DNA of 34,146 nt from UMGS1889 sp964540575 (GTDB lineage Bacteria > Bacillota > Clostridia > Oscillospirales > Ruminococcaceae), in assembly GCA_964540575.1 (NCBI GenBank), contig CAZINI010000032.1:1-34146 (forward strand). The letters are read 5' to 3'. Of this stretch, positions 8,643-16,013 are shown one piece after another. The notes under the pieces are model-generated. The model saw only the letters and a program-made list of their open reading frames with translations. It had not been told where the DNA came from and ran no database searches. Position numbers and translations under genes: made by a program. Position 1 is the stretch's first letter, and each line of letters begins with the position of its first letter.

Positions 8643-10892
8643 TTAATTCTCCTTTTGTTTAATTCTATCAAGTAATACTGCCAACTTTTTGGAAACAGCG
8701 GCGTAATCATCACAACCGCCGCTGCTGAGTTCCTTGAGCTTGATATCCGCTTTTGTCTTGAATTCTTCAACTCCGATTTCCACATATTCATCTGATTGTC
8801 TTGTCATTTCATTGCGGATACGATCATTTTCGGAAATAGCAGAATCAAATATAGCGTTAACTGATTTTTCAACTGCTTGACTCATTTTGAATGTAAGTTC
8901 AGCCTTACATCGATCAAGCATTTTCTCATTTTCACGCTTAAGCCTTTCTCGTTTGCTTTTTTCTGCCATACGTTTCTGTTCTTCTAATCCCGATATTTCA
9001 ATAGGAAGTTGTCTTATGCGGCGTTCTTCACTATCTATATCATACTGGATCTCCACAATACTGCAGCGTTTATTATCAAGCTCATTCAGCTGCTTGTGGT
9101 AACCTTCAGTCAAAGCCCGCATCTGTTCATCATAAGCCTTTACATTGGAATAATCAAGGTCTTTTTTCTCACGGATTTCATTTTTTGTAAAAAATAGAAA
9201 TACCTTAACCTTTACGGTTTCTCTTGTTACTATTTCCTTAGGTTCAGGTCTTGGACCCAATATACGTTTCTTAGCACGGTAATCCGATTCAATATTTTGA
9301 CTGCTGCGCTCCACTTCCTCATTTATTGCATCTCTTTTTTCTTTAAGTTTTTTGACATTATCGGTTGCTTGCTTAAGCTCCTCACGTTTCTGGAAAAGCT
9401 CCTTGTCTATCTGCTGCTCTTCGTCCGTTAGTCCCTCAGATGATACCTTAGCATTCTTTATGGAAATATCCCCTACATTAATACGCTCTGCATGAAGTAT
9501 TCCGGTTCCAAATTCCTTATTAAAGCAATTTTCGGTATGAACAGAAAGCTGGTCTTTAAACGCCCTGAAAAATTCGGCAATTTTATCCTGCAGAGACTGT
9601 GAAAACTCCGTCGTCATTCTTCCGGCGTAATTTGTCAAGATCTGATATGTTTCTGTGTTCAGATTATCCATATTCGTTATTTTATTGAAAATATACTCTG
9701 CACATTTTTCGTTGATTTTATCGAGCTGGTCTTCCTTGTATTTACCAAGTCTTTCGTTAAGAGCATTGATCTGCTCCAAAATATAAAGTGATATCTTTGC
9801 AAGCACCTTACGTTTAGCTTTACAAGCACCCTCAAGCTTCTGAGTAAGCTCCTCCCTGAGCTGACGGCGGCAGGACTCTTCATCCTCTACAAGTTTGTTT
9901 ATATGGTCATCCATAATCTTGCACAATCCATCCATTGTATCAAGCAGCTTTTTCCTTGTAATTTCCGCTCTGGCAGAGGTTTCAAGAAGCCTCATCAGCC
10001 CCGTGCGAAGTTCATCAAAACGACTTATTCTACGCATTTCCTCTCTTGATGGTGTTTCATCATTCTGCACCACTTCGCTGTATGCGTTGTCATCTACAGA
10101 CTGCAAATAATACAAACTATCAACTGCAAAGACTTTTATATCCTTAAAAATTTTGTCCGCACCGTTATTATGCAGCTGCTCAAGTATCTCATTACGGCTC
10201 TGGGCGATTTTTTCTTCTTCAAGCTCGGGCGGAACGCCTTTAAGCAGCAATCCAATTTTATTAATAACTATTATAAGGTTTTGTGGTCTTATCTTACCGA
10301 ACTCACAGTTTTTACCAAGAATAAGGTCCATCTCGTCCTTTTCCAGTGATTTATAGGATACTATCATAATAACAGCATCCGCTTCGCTCATTGCTTCCCT
10401 AGTTACCTTAAGCTGCTCTTCACCCAAACCGCTAAGACCGGGAGTATCCATAAACGTAATATCCTCGTCAAAGCCGTTCATAGGATAGTCAATAAGCAAT
10501 TGTGTTTTAGATGAATTAGAATTATCTACATCAACAAAATATTTTATTCTATTATAGCTCTCATCATCAACCGGAAAAACCTCGTCTTCCTTGCCCGAAA
10601 TTTGCACACATATGCTATTCTTATCAGAATTACATATGGTAGTAATAGAACCGGTCGCCTCCTTAGGACTTTCATAAAGGAGCCTTCTGCCAATCAATGC
10701 GTTAAGAAACGTACTTTTTCCACGGGAAAATGTGCCCAGCACCATAACATTGAAATATTGGCTCTCTATCATTCTGTGCAGTTCAGCAACAATAGCTTCT
10801 GTTTCCTCTCCAAACTGCACACCGCAAGTTTGACTGAATTCGATTATTTCGGAAGCTAATGTCTTGATATGTCTTAAGCTGTTATCTTCCAT
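8643..10892 (-). CDS. Dynamin-like GTPase B (749 aa) with altered G4 motif
   Basis: It starts at ATG 10892 with a weak GGAG 12-13 nt upstream. The N-terminal domain has G1 GTFSRGKS (53-60), G2 T80 (KEATGSITTI) and G3 DTPGLSG (149-155). The expected NKxD reads NKIG (211-214), so the aspartate that reads the guanine base is missing. After residue 330 it becomes long coiled-coil (LVEDEESCRRQLREELTQKL; EELKQATDNVKKLKEKRD), with a short hydrophobic patch at VKVKVFLFFTKNE that may touch the membrane. The stop codon lies one nucleotide before the start of GTPase C. The size and the globular GTPase plus helical stalk layout fit bacterial dynamin-like proteins; the altered G4 suggests weak or changed nucleotide specificity. 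Confidence 0.9.
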   Translation of the reverse strand: MEDNSLRHIKTLASEIIEFSQTCGVQFGEETEAIVAELHRMIESQYFNVMVLGTFSRGKSTFLNALIGRRLLYESPKEATGSITTICNSDKNSICVQISGKEDEVFPVDDESYNRIKYFVDVDNSNSSKTQLLIDYPMNGFDEDITFMDTPGLSGLGEEQLKVTREAMSEADAVIMIVSYKSLEKDEMDLILGKNCEFGKIRPQNLIIVINKIGLLLKGVPPELEEEKIAQSRNEILEQLHNNGADKIFKDIKVFAVDSLYYLQSVDDNAYSEVVQNDETPSREEMRRISRFDELRTGLMRLLETSARAEITRKKLLDTMDGLCKIMDDHINKLVEDEESCRRQLREELTQKLEGACKAKRKVLAKISLYILEQINALNERLGKYKEDQLDKINEKCAEYIFNKITNMDNLNTETYQILTNYAGRMTTEFSQSLQDKIAEFFRAFKDQLSVHTENCFNKEFGTGILHAERINVGDISIKNAKVSSEGLTDEEQQIDKELFQKREELKQATDNVKKLKEKRDAINEEVERSSQNIESDYRAKKRILGPRPEPKEIVTRETVKVKVFLFFTKNEIREKKDLDYSNVKAYDEQMRALTEGYHKQLNELDNKRCSIVEIQYDIDSEERRIRQLPIEISGLEEQKRMAEKSKRERLKRENEKMLDRCKAELTFKMSQAVEKSVNAIFDSAISENDRIRNEMTRQSDEYVEIGVEEFKTKADIKLKELSSGGCDDYAAVSKKLAVLLDRIKQKEN

Positions 10893-10951
10893 AATAAAGC
10901 ACTCTCCATTTCATACCAAAGTGTATTGTTATTAGTGCAGTGTTCAGGTCA

Positions 10952-12904
10952 CTATTTAATTATCGAAAGTATCCTGTCAATAACCTCAGTTGTTTTTTTA
11001 ACTTCTTTTGAAGTAGAATTTCCAACAGCATTAAGCAGTTCATCCTGCAGTGGTTTAAAACACCCGGATATTATTTCAACAGACAGCTTTTTGTAAACAT
11101 CTTGCTCATTGTACGAAGAAACCAATTTCTTTGCCATATTTTTTTCAAAATTGGTTTGTGCATAATATGATGCAACAACACCACCTGCCGCAAATGTCAC
11201 TATTGGTATCAACGCCGAAATCGGCAGAAGAACTGTTGCTGCAGCTGTTGTTACAGCACTGCGTACCAATAAAGCATGTGATTCTGACCTAATAATTTGT
11301 GACTTTGGTGTCTGTTTCAAGATTTCATCAGGAATGTAATCATTTTGTGCAGAATCGGCACTTCTATGAATAAGCATAAACACTTTTTCACGAACACCTT
11401 CTAAATACTCTTTTGCTTCACTATCGTTCTCCTCAATAGCATTAAGCATCCTATTGAGAGCATATTGCTCTGCATCAACTACAGCATTTGCCAACTCCGA
11501 ATTTACAACAGAAAGCAATCTGTACCTGTCCTCCTGCTTTCTTGTGATATTATGGCGCGTTATAAGCCTCGCAATATAGTCCACATTGATAACTTTGTCG
11601 TAATTCCTTTTAAAAGCATCTGCAAAATCATCCTCTGCATGAATGATAATACTCTTCAGATTCACCTGTGCTATTCGTTCAGATAATAAGCTTTGTGCTG
11701 AAATACGTCGTTTGAACAGTCCAAGCATTATTGACAAATAATCTCTACGCTTTTTATCATCGGAAAGCTTGATCAGCTGTTCTTTGAGCTTTTGATAAAA
11801 CTCATTATTATATGAAGCATCATTCTTGTTTTTTTCATTTGTTATCTTATAAATAGATGAATACGAGCAAACTCTGTTTGCAATTTCATCAAAGAACTGC
11901 TTATCCTTATCCTTATCCAAATCTATTACCTGAGCCGCTAGCGAAACTATGATATCCGAATAATGCTCTCTAAGGCTGCTTATCTCGTCTACTGTATATC
12001 TGTCAGACTTTGCAATTACAAAAATAAAATGCTCCGGCATATCATAACGCCAACGTTCCCAACCGCAACGAAGCAGCCAAACTATTTTAGAGTTATATCC
12101 GGACATGAATTCACTCAGAATTACAATTATAACATCTGACATGCTTACGATACTTGCATCATTCTCAACAGCTACAATATCATTTGAATTATCCGGGAAC
12201 ATATTCATATAATTGCTGCAAACAATATTTAATGCACTGAGTGACGGAGAATCGCTGTAAACGACATAGCTCTTATCCGAAAACTCCATACCCTTTTTAG
12301 CTATCGGCTTAAGCTCCGTCAACATATTCTCCGAACAACGTTTTTTCAAAAATTCGGGAACAAGCTCTTCCTTTAGAATCTCATAAGGATATTCGCCCAA
12401 AGGATAGTTATACTCAACTACCGAATTTGAATCGGACATTATCAGAAGGTGTGTATATGACCTTGTTAGCGGCGAACCCAGAAACCTAAACTTTGTTCCC
12501 AACAGATTCTCTGCCATAGTTATTTTTCCGCTTGAACGCTGTCCGCATATGTAAATCAACGGATATTTGCAAACATCTACAACTCTATTTATCACTTTTT
12601 GCATCTCATCAGAGGTAACTCCACATTCATCAATAATCCGCAAAAGCCGATCCTTGGTTGATTTAATCTCTTGTCCGAAATTATCAAGCATGTCCTGTGC
12701 AAAGCTATTATCCGAAAGGCTGTCAATAACATCTGCCGGATTTCCACCCATATAGTCATACGATGCTATTAACCTTCCGACAGACGTATTTTCTATGTTG
12801 TTGTTCATTGCCGTTACTCTGTCTTCTGATATTCCTAATTCTTTTGCAAGCGTGCTACAAGGAACATCATGAAATTTGGTATCATCTTTAAAATCTCTTC
12901 CCAT
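10952..12904 (-). CDS. Degenerate dynamin-like P-loop protein A with C-terminal membrane hairpin (650 aa)
   Basis: ATG 12904 has AAGGA about nine nucleotides upstream. The Walker A motif is GQRSSGKIT (121-129), with Ile in place of the usual Ser/Thr right after the lysine. The region where DxPG is expected reads YSDSPSL (216-222), lacking the glycine, and a possible G4 is AKSD (298-301). Residues about 549-581 (VTTAAATVLLPISALIPIVT and on) are hydrophobic and probably form a membrane hairpin, as in dynamin-like or interferon-inducible-type GTPases. The N-terminal 110 residues are an extra helical domain not seen in the other three. It is probably a divergent, perhaps inactive, membrane-inserting subunit. 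The family call is weaker than for B-D. Confidence 0.8.
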   Translation of the reverse strand: MGRDFKDDTKFHDVPCSTLAKELGISEDRVTAMNNNIENTSVGRLIASYDYMGGNPADVIDSLSDNSFAQDMLDNFGQEIKSTKDRLLRIIDECGVTSDEMQKVINRVVDVCKYPLIYICGQRSSGKITMAENLLGTKFRFLGSPLTRSYTHLLIMSDSNSVVEYNYPLGEYPYEILKEELVPEFLKKRCSENMLTELKPIAKKGMEFSDKSYVVYSDSPSLSALNIVCSNYMNMFPDNSNDIVAVENDASIVSMSDVIIVILSEFMSGYNSKIVWLLRCGWERWRYDMPEHFIFVIAKSDRYTVDEISSLREHYSDIIVSLAAQVIDLDKDKDKQFFDEIANRVCSYSSIYKITNEKNKNDASYNNEFYQKLKEQLIKLSDDKKRRDYLSIMLGLFKRRISAQSLLSERIAQVNLKSIIIHAEDDFADAFKRNYDKVINVDYIARLITRHNITRKQEDRYRLLSVVNSELANAVVDAEQYALNRMLNAIEENDSEAKEYLEGVREKVFMLIHRSADSAQNDYIPDEILKQTPKSQIIRSESHALLVRSAVTTAAATVLLPISALIPIVTFAAGGVVASYYAQTNFEKNMAKKLVSSYNEQDVYKKLSVEIISGCFKPLQDELLNAVGNSTSKEVKKTTEVIDRILSIIK

Positions 12905-12918
12905 AATAGAGTTCCTTT

Positions 12919-13179
12919 CTATGCAAGCATATATTCTTTCGATATGTACCTAACCGCGGGAGGTATCCTTTCCATTACACTGCATATTCTGCAGTTACGT
13001 TTTGCGACAGTGAAGTCCGTTGCCTTATTATAATGGACACCATTTTTAAAGAAGTCGCAAACCGACTTACTGTGCCGTGAACTAAAAAGATAGTATCTCT
13101 CCCCACAAGGAGCAGCAGCATAGAATAGATCGCTGTTTCCGTTTCTTTCTGAGTATATTTTAAACTTCCTGTAATCCAT
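12919..13179 (-). CDS. Small Cys-containing protein, first gene of the dynamin-like operon (86 aa)
   Basis: ATG 13179 is preceded by TAGGAG at ten nucleotides and by a perfect promoter at 13230-13258. The stop codon is 14 nt before the next start. The 86-residue protein begins MDYRKFKIYSERNGNSDLFY and has cysteines at about positions 25, 41, 62 and 65 (the last two as CRIC), with several basic residues between. A metal-binding or redox role is possible, but the motif is not a known zinc finger. Its position as leader of the operon would suit a regulator or sensor. I do not recognise the family. Confidence 0.75.
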   Translation of the reverse strand: MDYRKFKIYSERNGNSDLFYAAAPCGERYYLFSSRHSKSVCDFFKNGVHYNKATDFTVAKRNCRICSVMERIPPAVRYISKEYMLA

Positions 13180-13229
13180 AAGTCAACAACTCCTATAATT
13201 TATTATTGATGCTTCAAGATTGTATTATA

Positions 13230-13258
13230 ATTATACCTCATAAAATGCGGTATGTCAA
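13230..13258 (-). promoter_or_regulatory. Perfect sigma-A promoter of the dynamin-like operon
   Basis: On the minus strand TTGACA (13258-13253) and TATAAT (13235-13230) are separated by exactly 17 nt. The predicted transcript start is near 13223, giving a short leader of about 45 nt before the 86-aa gene. A full consensus promoter implies strong expression unless repressed; no clear operator is visible. Confidence 0.9.
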
Positions 13259-13785
13259 TATTATTTTGGCAATTTAGCTAAATTTAGTAAGTATATCTAT
13301 TTTTATGTAGGACACTTTGTGCAGTTGGTATATATTCAACCCCTTATATTATGCGGTATATCGGTTATATAAATCTAGATGTCTTTAATTTATCCTGCTA
13401 AATTGAGATACCACAATATGTTATCAGTACTGACCCCTTTATTAACAATGGAATTATAATTCAAATCTCGGACTAAAAAGCCATATTCTTTTCTCAGACT
13501 ACGACTTTTCATATGCTAGGGCTATAGCTTTGTTATATTTTTAGAATAGAATTATATTTGTCAGAAACTATCAGCTGTAAATCGGCTGGCTATTTTTCTC
13601 GTGAGCAGAAAATAGCCATTGCAGTGGTTGTAATAGCACCTCACAGCTTTTTATTCGATCGGACTCATAAAATCCAAAGCCAGATTGACAGCGTTATTCT
13701 CCCAAACAAGAAATGACCTTCCGTAAATCTATGAACCGTTATCACTTCCCTATTTTTTGATTCGGCAAGAGATGTTTGTACAAAA

Positions 13786-14019
13786 TTGTTACTATTTTCA
13801 CGCTTTTTCAGTGCAATTTTCGTACTATTTCAGTACACTTTTTGTAACAATTTTGATCGTCAAATTCGCTGTCCACTTTTGTAACAATAAGTGAACTATT
13901 TTTGCACTATTTCAGTACACTTATTGTTACTATTTTATAACAAAAACTTTCACATATTTTTAGCGAGCAATTTTGTAACTATTTTTACACTATTATAGCA
14001 TATTTTTTGTTACAATTTT
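13786..14019 (+). repeat. Six direct iteron-like repeats TTGTWACWATTTT
   Basis: Thirteen-base units in the same orientation begin at 13786, 13842, 13879, 13924, 13973 and 14007. Five match TTGT(T/A)AC(T/A)ATTTT fully and the third ends in AAG instead of TTT. Spacing is 34-56 bp, too irregular for CRISPR. Copies 3 and 4 also form a 13-bp inverted repeat (13881-13893 with 13918-13930). Between them CACTATTTCAGTACACTT-type words recur. Confidence 0.75.
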
Positions 14020-14363
14020 GCACACCGCTTTACTGTTAACAAGCTATCAACTCTGTTATTATGAAAAATAAACCCTAAAAATGTGCTAACTAATAATGCA
14101 CTTTGATTTATCTGTCACATTCATATTTCATTAATCTTTATCACACTAAAGTGAATTTAAGGCGCTCCACACGCCAAAATCAAACCTCTATATATTGAAC
14201 AACAGGGGCGTGAAAGTGAATCAAATAGACGCATATAAACTTGAAACAAACACTTGCGTCTGCATTGACAACACCACGAGACATAATCGGAAATACACTT
14301 TCATCGCGACGGCAAAATAGCACAAAAATAAACCCAATTTTGCCTGATGTCAACTTTTGCAAC

Positions 14364-14785
14364 CGTGTGACACGACACCACTAAACGAGTTGCATTTTTG
14401 CAAAATTCAACCACGTAGATACGTCGTTTGTCACACCAATGTCAACTAAGTTGAAAAAGTTGACCTAATCGCAAGCGCCAAAGTTGCATCGATGCAACTC
14501 CTCCAAACCGCGTAGATACGCGGTGCGCCGCTGTTGCCTCAGCTAACGCTTCGGAGAACAGCTCAAATTGGGGAAGAGCATAAGGGACGGTGACACACTC
14601 CGTGTGGTCAGCATAGCTGACACCGCTGTCTTACGCTATCGCTCCGGACACTTTTTGAAATGTCAAAAAGCCCTTACGAGGAGCTAACGCCCCTCGATTT
14701 CATAACAATCCCACGAATTGTTATGAAACTGCTCTTGCGAGAATGTTACACACTCTCGCTGCGGAAAAATGCTACTCATTTTTCC
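14364..14785. repeat. Dense hairpin/palindrome array
   Basis: Clear inverted repeats follow one another: 14364-14374 (CGTG/CACG), 14390-14403 (TTGCA/TGCAA), 14441-14464 (GTCAAC/GTTGAC), 14482-14499 (perfect 18-nt palindrome AGTTGCATCGATGCAACT), 14508-14523 (CCGCGT/ACGCGG), 14594-14606, 14607-14621 (GTCAGC/GCTGAC), 14651-14670 (CTTTTTGA/TCAAAAAG), 14677-14696, 14701-14725 (CATAACAAT/ATTGTTATG), 14737-14759 and 14763-14785 (GGAAAAATG/CATTTTTCC). The 14508 hairpin has a relative at 14411-14426. The word GTGTGACA or its complement recurs at 14365, 14429 and 14847. Confidence 0.7.
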
Positions 14786-14976
14786 TATTAGGTATGGTGT
14801 AAATAGCAAGCAAATAATGACACACGCCCTACCTCATCACTAAGCCGTGTGACACACAAATCGGTAAATTAACTGACTTTTTGTGCAAATTCAGTACAGC
14901 ATAGATTTGGTGCGCGGAGTCCCGCCGATTCATATTTATAAAAGCAAATGCTAGAACTGTCCGAAGGATTTTTTGT

Positions 14977-15043
14977 AAACCCTTTTATCTTCATTACCGT
15001 ATAAACAGCAGCAGGCTGCTGTCGGTTCGTTTTTAAAGGGTTT
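14977..15043 (+). ncRNA. Candidate structured RNA motif, copy 1
   Basis: Three nested helices can be drawn: outer AAACCCTTT (14977-14985) with AAAGGGTTT (15035-15043), middle ACCG (14996-14999) with CGGT (15023-15026), and inner CAGCAG (15006-15011) with CTGCTG (15016-15021) closed by the loop CAGG. The 3' side reads CGGTTCGTTTTTAAAGG. Copy 2 lies 100 bp downstream. It sits upstream of the first spoVG-like gene, so it may be part of that gene's leader. Confidence 0.5.
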
Positions 15044-15095
15044 GAAATAATACAAAGAAAGCATTTACGTGCTGTATTTGAGTAATTTTCAATTC

Positions 15096-15139
15096 CCGAG
15101 ATAACGGCGTTCAGGAACGCCGCGGTTCATTTTTAAAGG
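15096..15139 (+). ncRNA. Candidate structured RNA motif, copy 2
   Basis: CCG (15096-15098) pairs with CGG (15123-15125) around the hairpin CGGCGTT (15105-15111)/AACGCCG (15116-15122) with loop CAGG, followed by CGGTTCATTTTTAAAGG (15123-15139). Loop and 3' flank are the same as in copy 1 while the stem sequence is different, as expected if structure is conserved. An outer helix like that of copy 1 is not evident. Confidence 0.5.
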
Positions 15140-15220
15140 TGTTTAAGGAAATGACGGTTAAGCTAGCGACTGTTGATTTCTCGACAAACCTAAATAATCT
15201 AAGAAAGGCGGGAATCCACA

Positions 15221-15514
15221 TTGAAAATCACTGAAGTAAAGGTTAGAAAGACCTTCCCCACAGGCAACCTCAAAGCGATCGTATCAATTACAATCGACAA
15301 CTGTCTTGCCGTACACGATATCAAGATCGTACAGGGCAATGACAGAATCTTTGCAGCTATGCCCAGCCGCAAGGACGAGAACGGCGTTTTCCGTGACATC
15401 ATTCACCCTATCGATCCCGAAACGAGAGATGAGTTTGACAGCATTATTCTTTCGGCATACGACAGGCATGTTGCTCTTGAAAAGATCTTTAATGATATGA
15501 TCGCTGATGAATAA
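15221..15514 (+). CDS. SpoVG-family protein 1 (97 aa)
   Basis: Translation starts at TTG 15221, behind GAAAGGCGGGA; no ATG gives the conserved N-terminus. The product begins MKITEVKVRKTF and contains the SpoVG hallmarks AIVSITIDNCLAVHDIKIVQG, the AMPSRKDENGVFRDIIHPI core (residues about 46-64) and TRDEFDSIILSAY. SpoVG proteins are small nucleic-acid-binding regulators, about 95-100 aa, first known from sporulation and septation control in Bacillus and found in many Firmicutes and mobile elements. Cys28 replaces the usual residue after the ITIDN motif. A paralogue follows at 15612. The location beside a repressor and recombinase suggests an element-borne regulator rather than the chromosomal spoVG. 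Confidence 0.92.
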   Translation: MKITEVKVRKTFPTGNLKAIVSITIDNCLAVHDIKIVQGNDRIFAAMPSRKDENGVFRDIIHPIDPETRDEFDSIILSAYDRHVALEKIFNDMIADE

Positions 15515-15547
15515 GGCATAAGCACCGATTACGTCATAAACCTATTG

Positions 15548-15575
15548 CAGCCCTTGTTGTATTAAACGAGGGCTG
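15548..15575 (+). terminator. Hairpin between the two spoVG-like genes
   Basis: CAGCCCTTGTT (15548-15558) pairs with AACGAGGGCTG (15565-15575), an 11-bp stem with one G-U pair and a 6-nt loop. A T-rich stretch follows only 10 nt later, so it may be a partial terminator or attenuator that lowers expression of the second gene. Confidence 0.5.
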
Positions 15576-15611
15576 TACACATTATTTTTAACATGAAAGG
15601 AAAAACATTTT

Positions 15612-15890
15612 ATGAAAATCACTAATATTAACGTAAGAAGAACATTCACCGAGGGTAAGCTCAAAGCACTCATTTCCATTACCATTGACAACTGCCTTGC
15701 TATCCATGAGATCAAGATCATACAGGGCGAAGCAAGGCTCTTTGTTGCAATGCCAAACAGAATGGACGCAAACGGAGTTTTCAGAGATACTGTTCATCCG
15801 ATTGACACGGAAACTAGGGACAGTCTTGAAAGTCTGATATTACGTGCATACGAAAAATATATAGAGTATGCGGACCTTCTGACAGGTTAA
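15612..15890 (+). CDS. SpoVG-family protein 2 (92 aa)
   Basis: ATG 15612 has AAAGGA 8-9 nt upstream. The product (MKITNINVRRTFTEGKLKAL...) is more than half identical to the gene at 15221 and keeps the family core: ISITIDNCLAIHEIKIIQG and AMPNRMDANGVFRDTVHPID. The two genes clearly arose by duplication; the C-terminal 15 residues differ. As with its neighbour, a nucleic-acid-binding regulatory role is inferred from the family. A strong terminator at 15904-15940 ends the unit before the XRE promoter. Confidence 0.92.
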   Translation: MKITNINVRRTFTEGKLKALISITIDNCLAIHEIKIIQGEARLFVAMPNRMDANGVFRDTVHPIDTETRDSLESLILRAYEKYIEYADLLTG

Positions 15891-15903
15891 TGCTAACGTG
15901 ACG

Positions 15904-15940
15904 CCCGAGCTTTGATACTATATATCGAAGCTCGGGTTTT
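15904..15940 (+). terminator. Rho-independent terminator after the spoVG-like pair
   Basis: CCCGAGCTT (15904-15912) pairs with AAGCTCGGG (15928-15936), and the stem can be extended inwards by a G-U pair and A/T pairs. TTTT follows directly. Confidence 0.85.
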
Positions 15941-15950
15941 CAAAAAAGTA

Positions 15951-15979
15951 TTGACAATTATATACATATAGTGTATAAT
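15951..15979 (+). promoter_or_regulatory. Perfect sigma-A promoter with imperfect dyad, upstream of XRE/recombinase
   Basis: TTGACA (15951-15956) and TATAAT (15974-15979) are 17 nt apart. The spacer and -10 box lie within a dyad, ATTATATAC...GTATAAT (15957-15979), which is a good candidate operator for the XRE protein encoded next. Confidence 0.85.
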
Positions 15980-16013
15980 GAAATAAACAAATTATGTATT
16001 AGCGAGGTGCATT

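Larger units (their letters stand above)
13259..15220. other. Long gene-free region with iterons, hairpins and RNA-like motifs
   Basis: No convincing coding frame is present in almost 2 kb. From 13.26 to 13.78 kb it is plain AT-rich sequence with one long hairpin (GGCTATTTT 13588-13596 with AAAATAGCC 13609-13617). From 13.78 to 14.02 kb it holds an iteron-like array, from 14.36 to 14.79 kb a dense series of hairpins, and from 14.98 to 15.14 kb two copies of a structured motif. Each is listed separately. The lack of genes but abundance of structure suggests an origin, transfer site or non-coding RNA belonging to the mobile element. Confidence 0.7.

Noticed and set aside
13786..14019. CRISPR array
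   Set aside because: Repeats are only 13 bp and spacing varies from 34 to 56 bp; no cas genes are present.
14180..14362. 60-codon minus-strand frame in the gene-free region
   Set aside because: No ribosome binding site, no recognisable features, and it overlaps inverted repeats.
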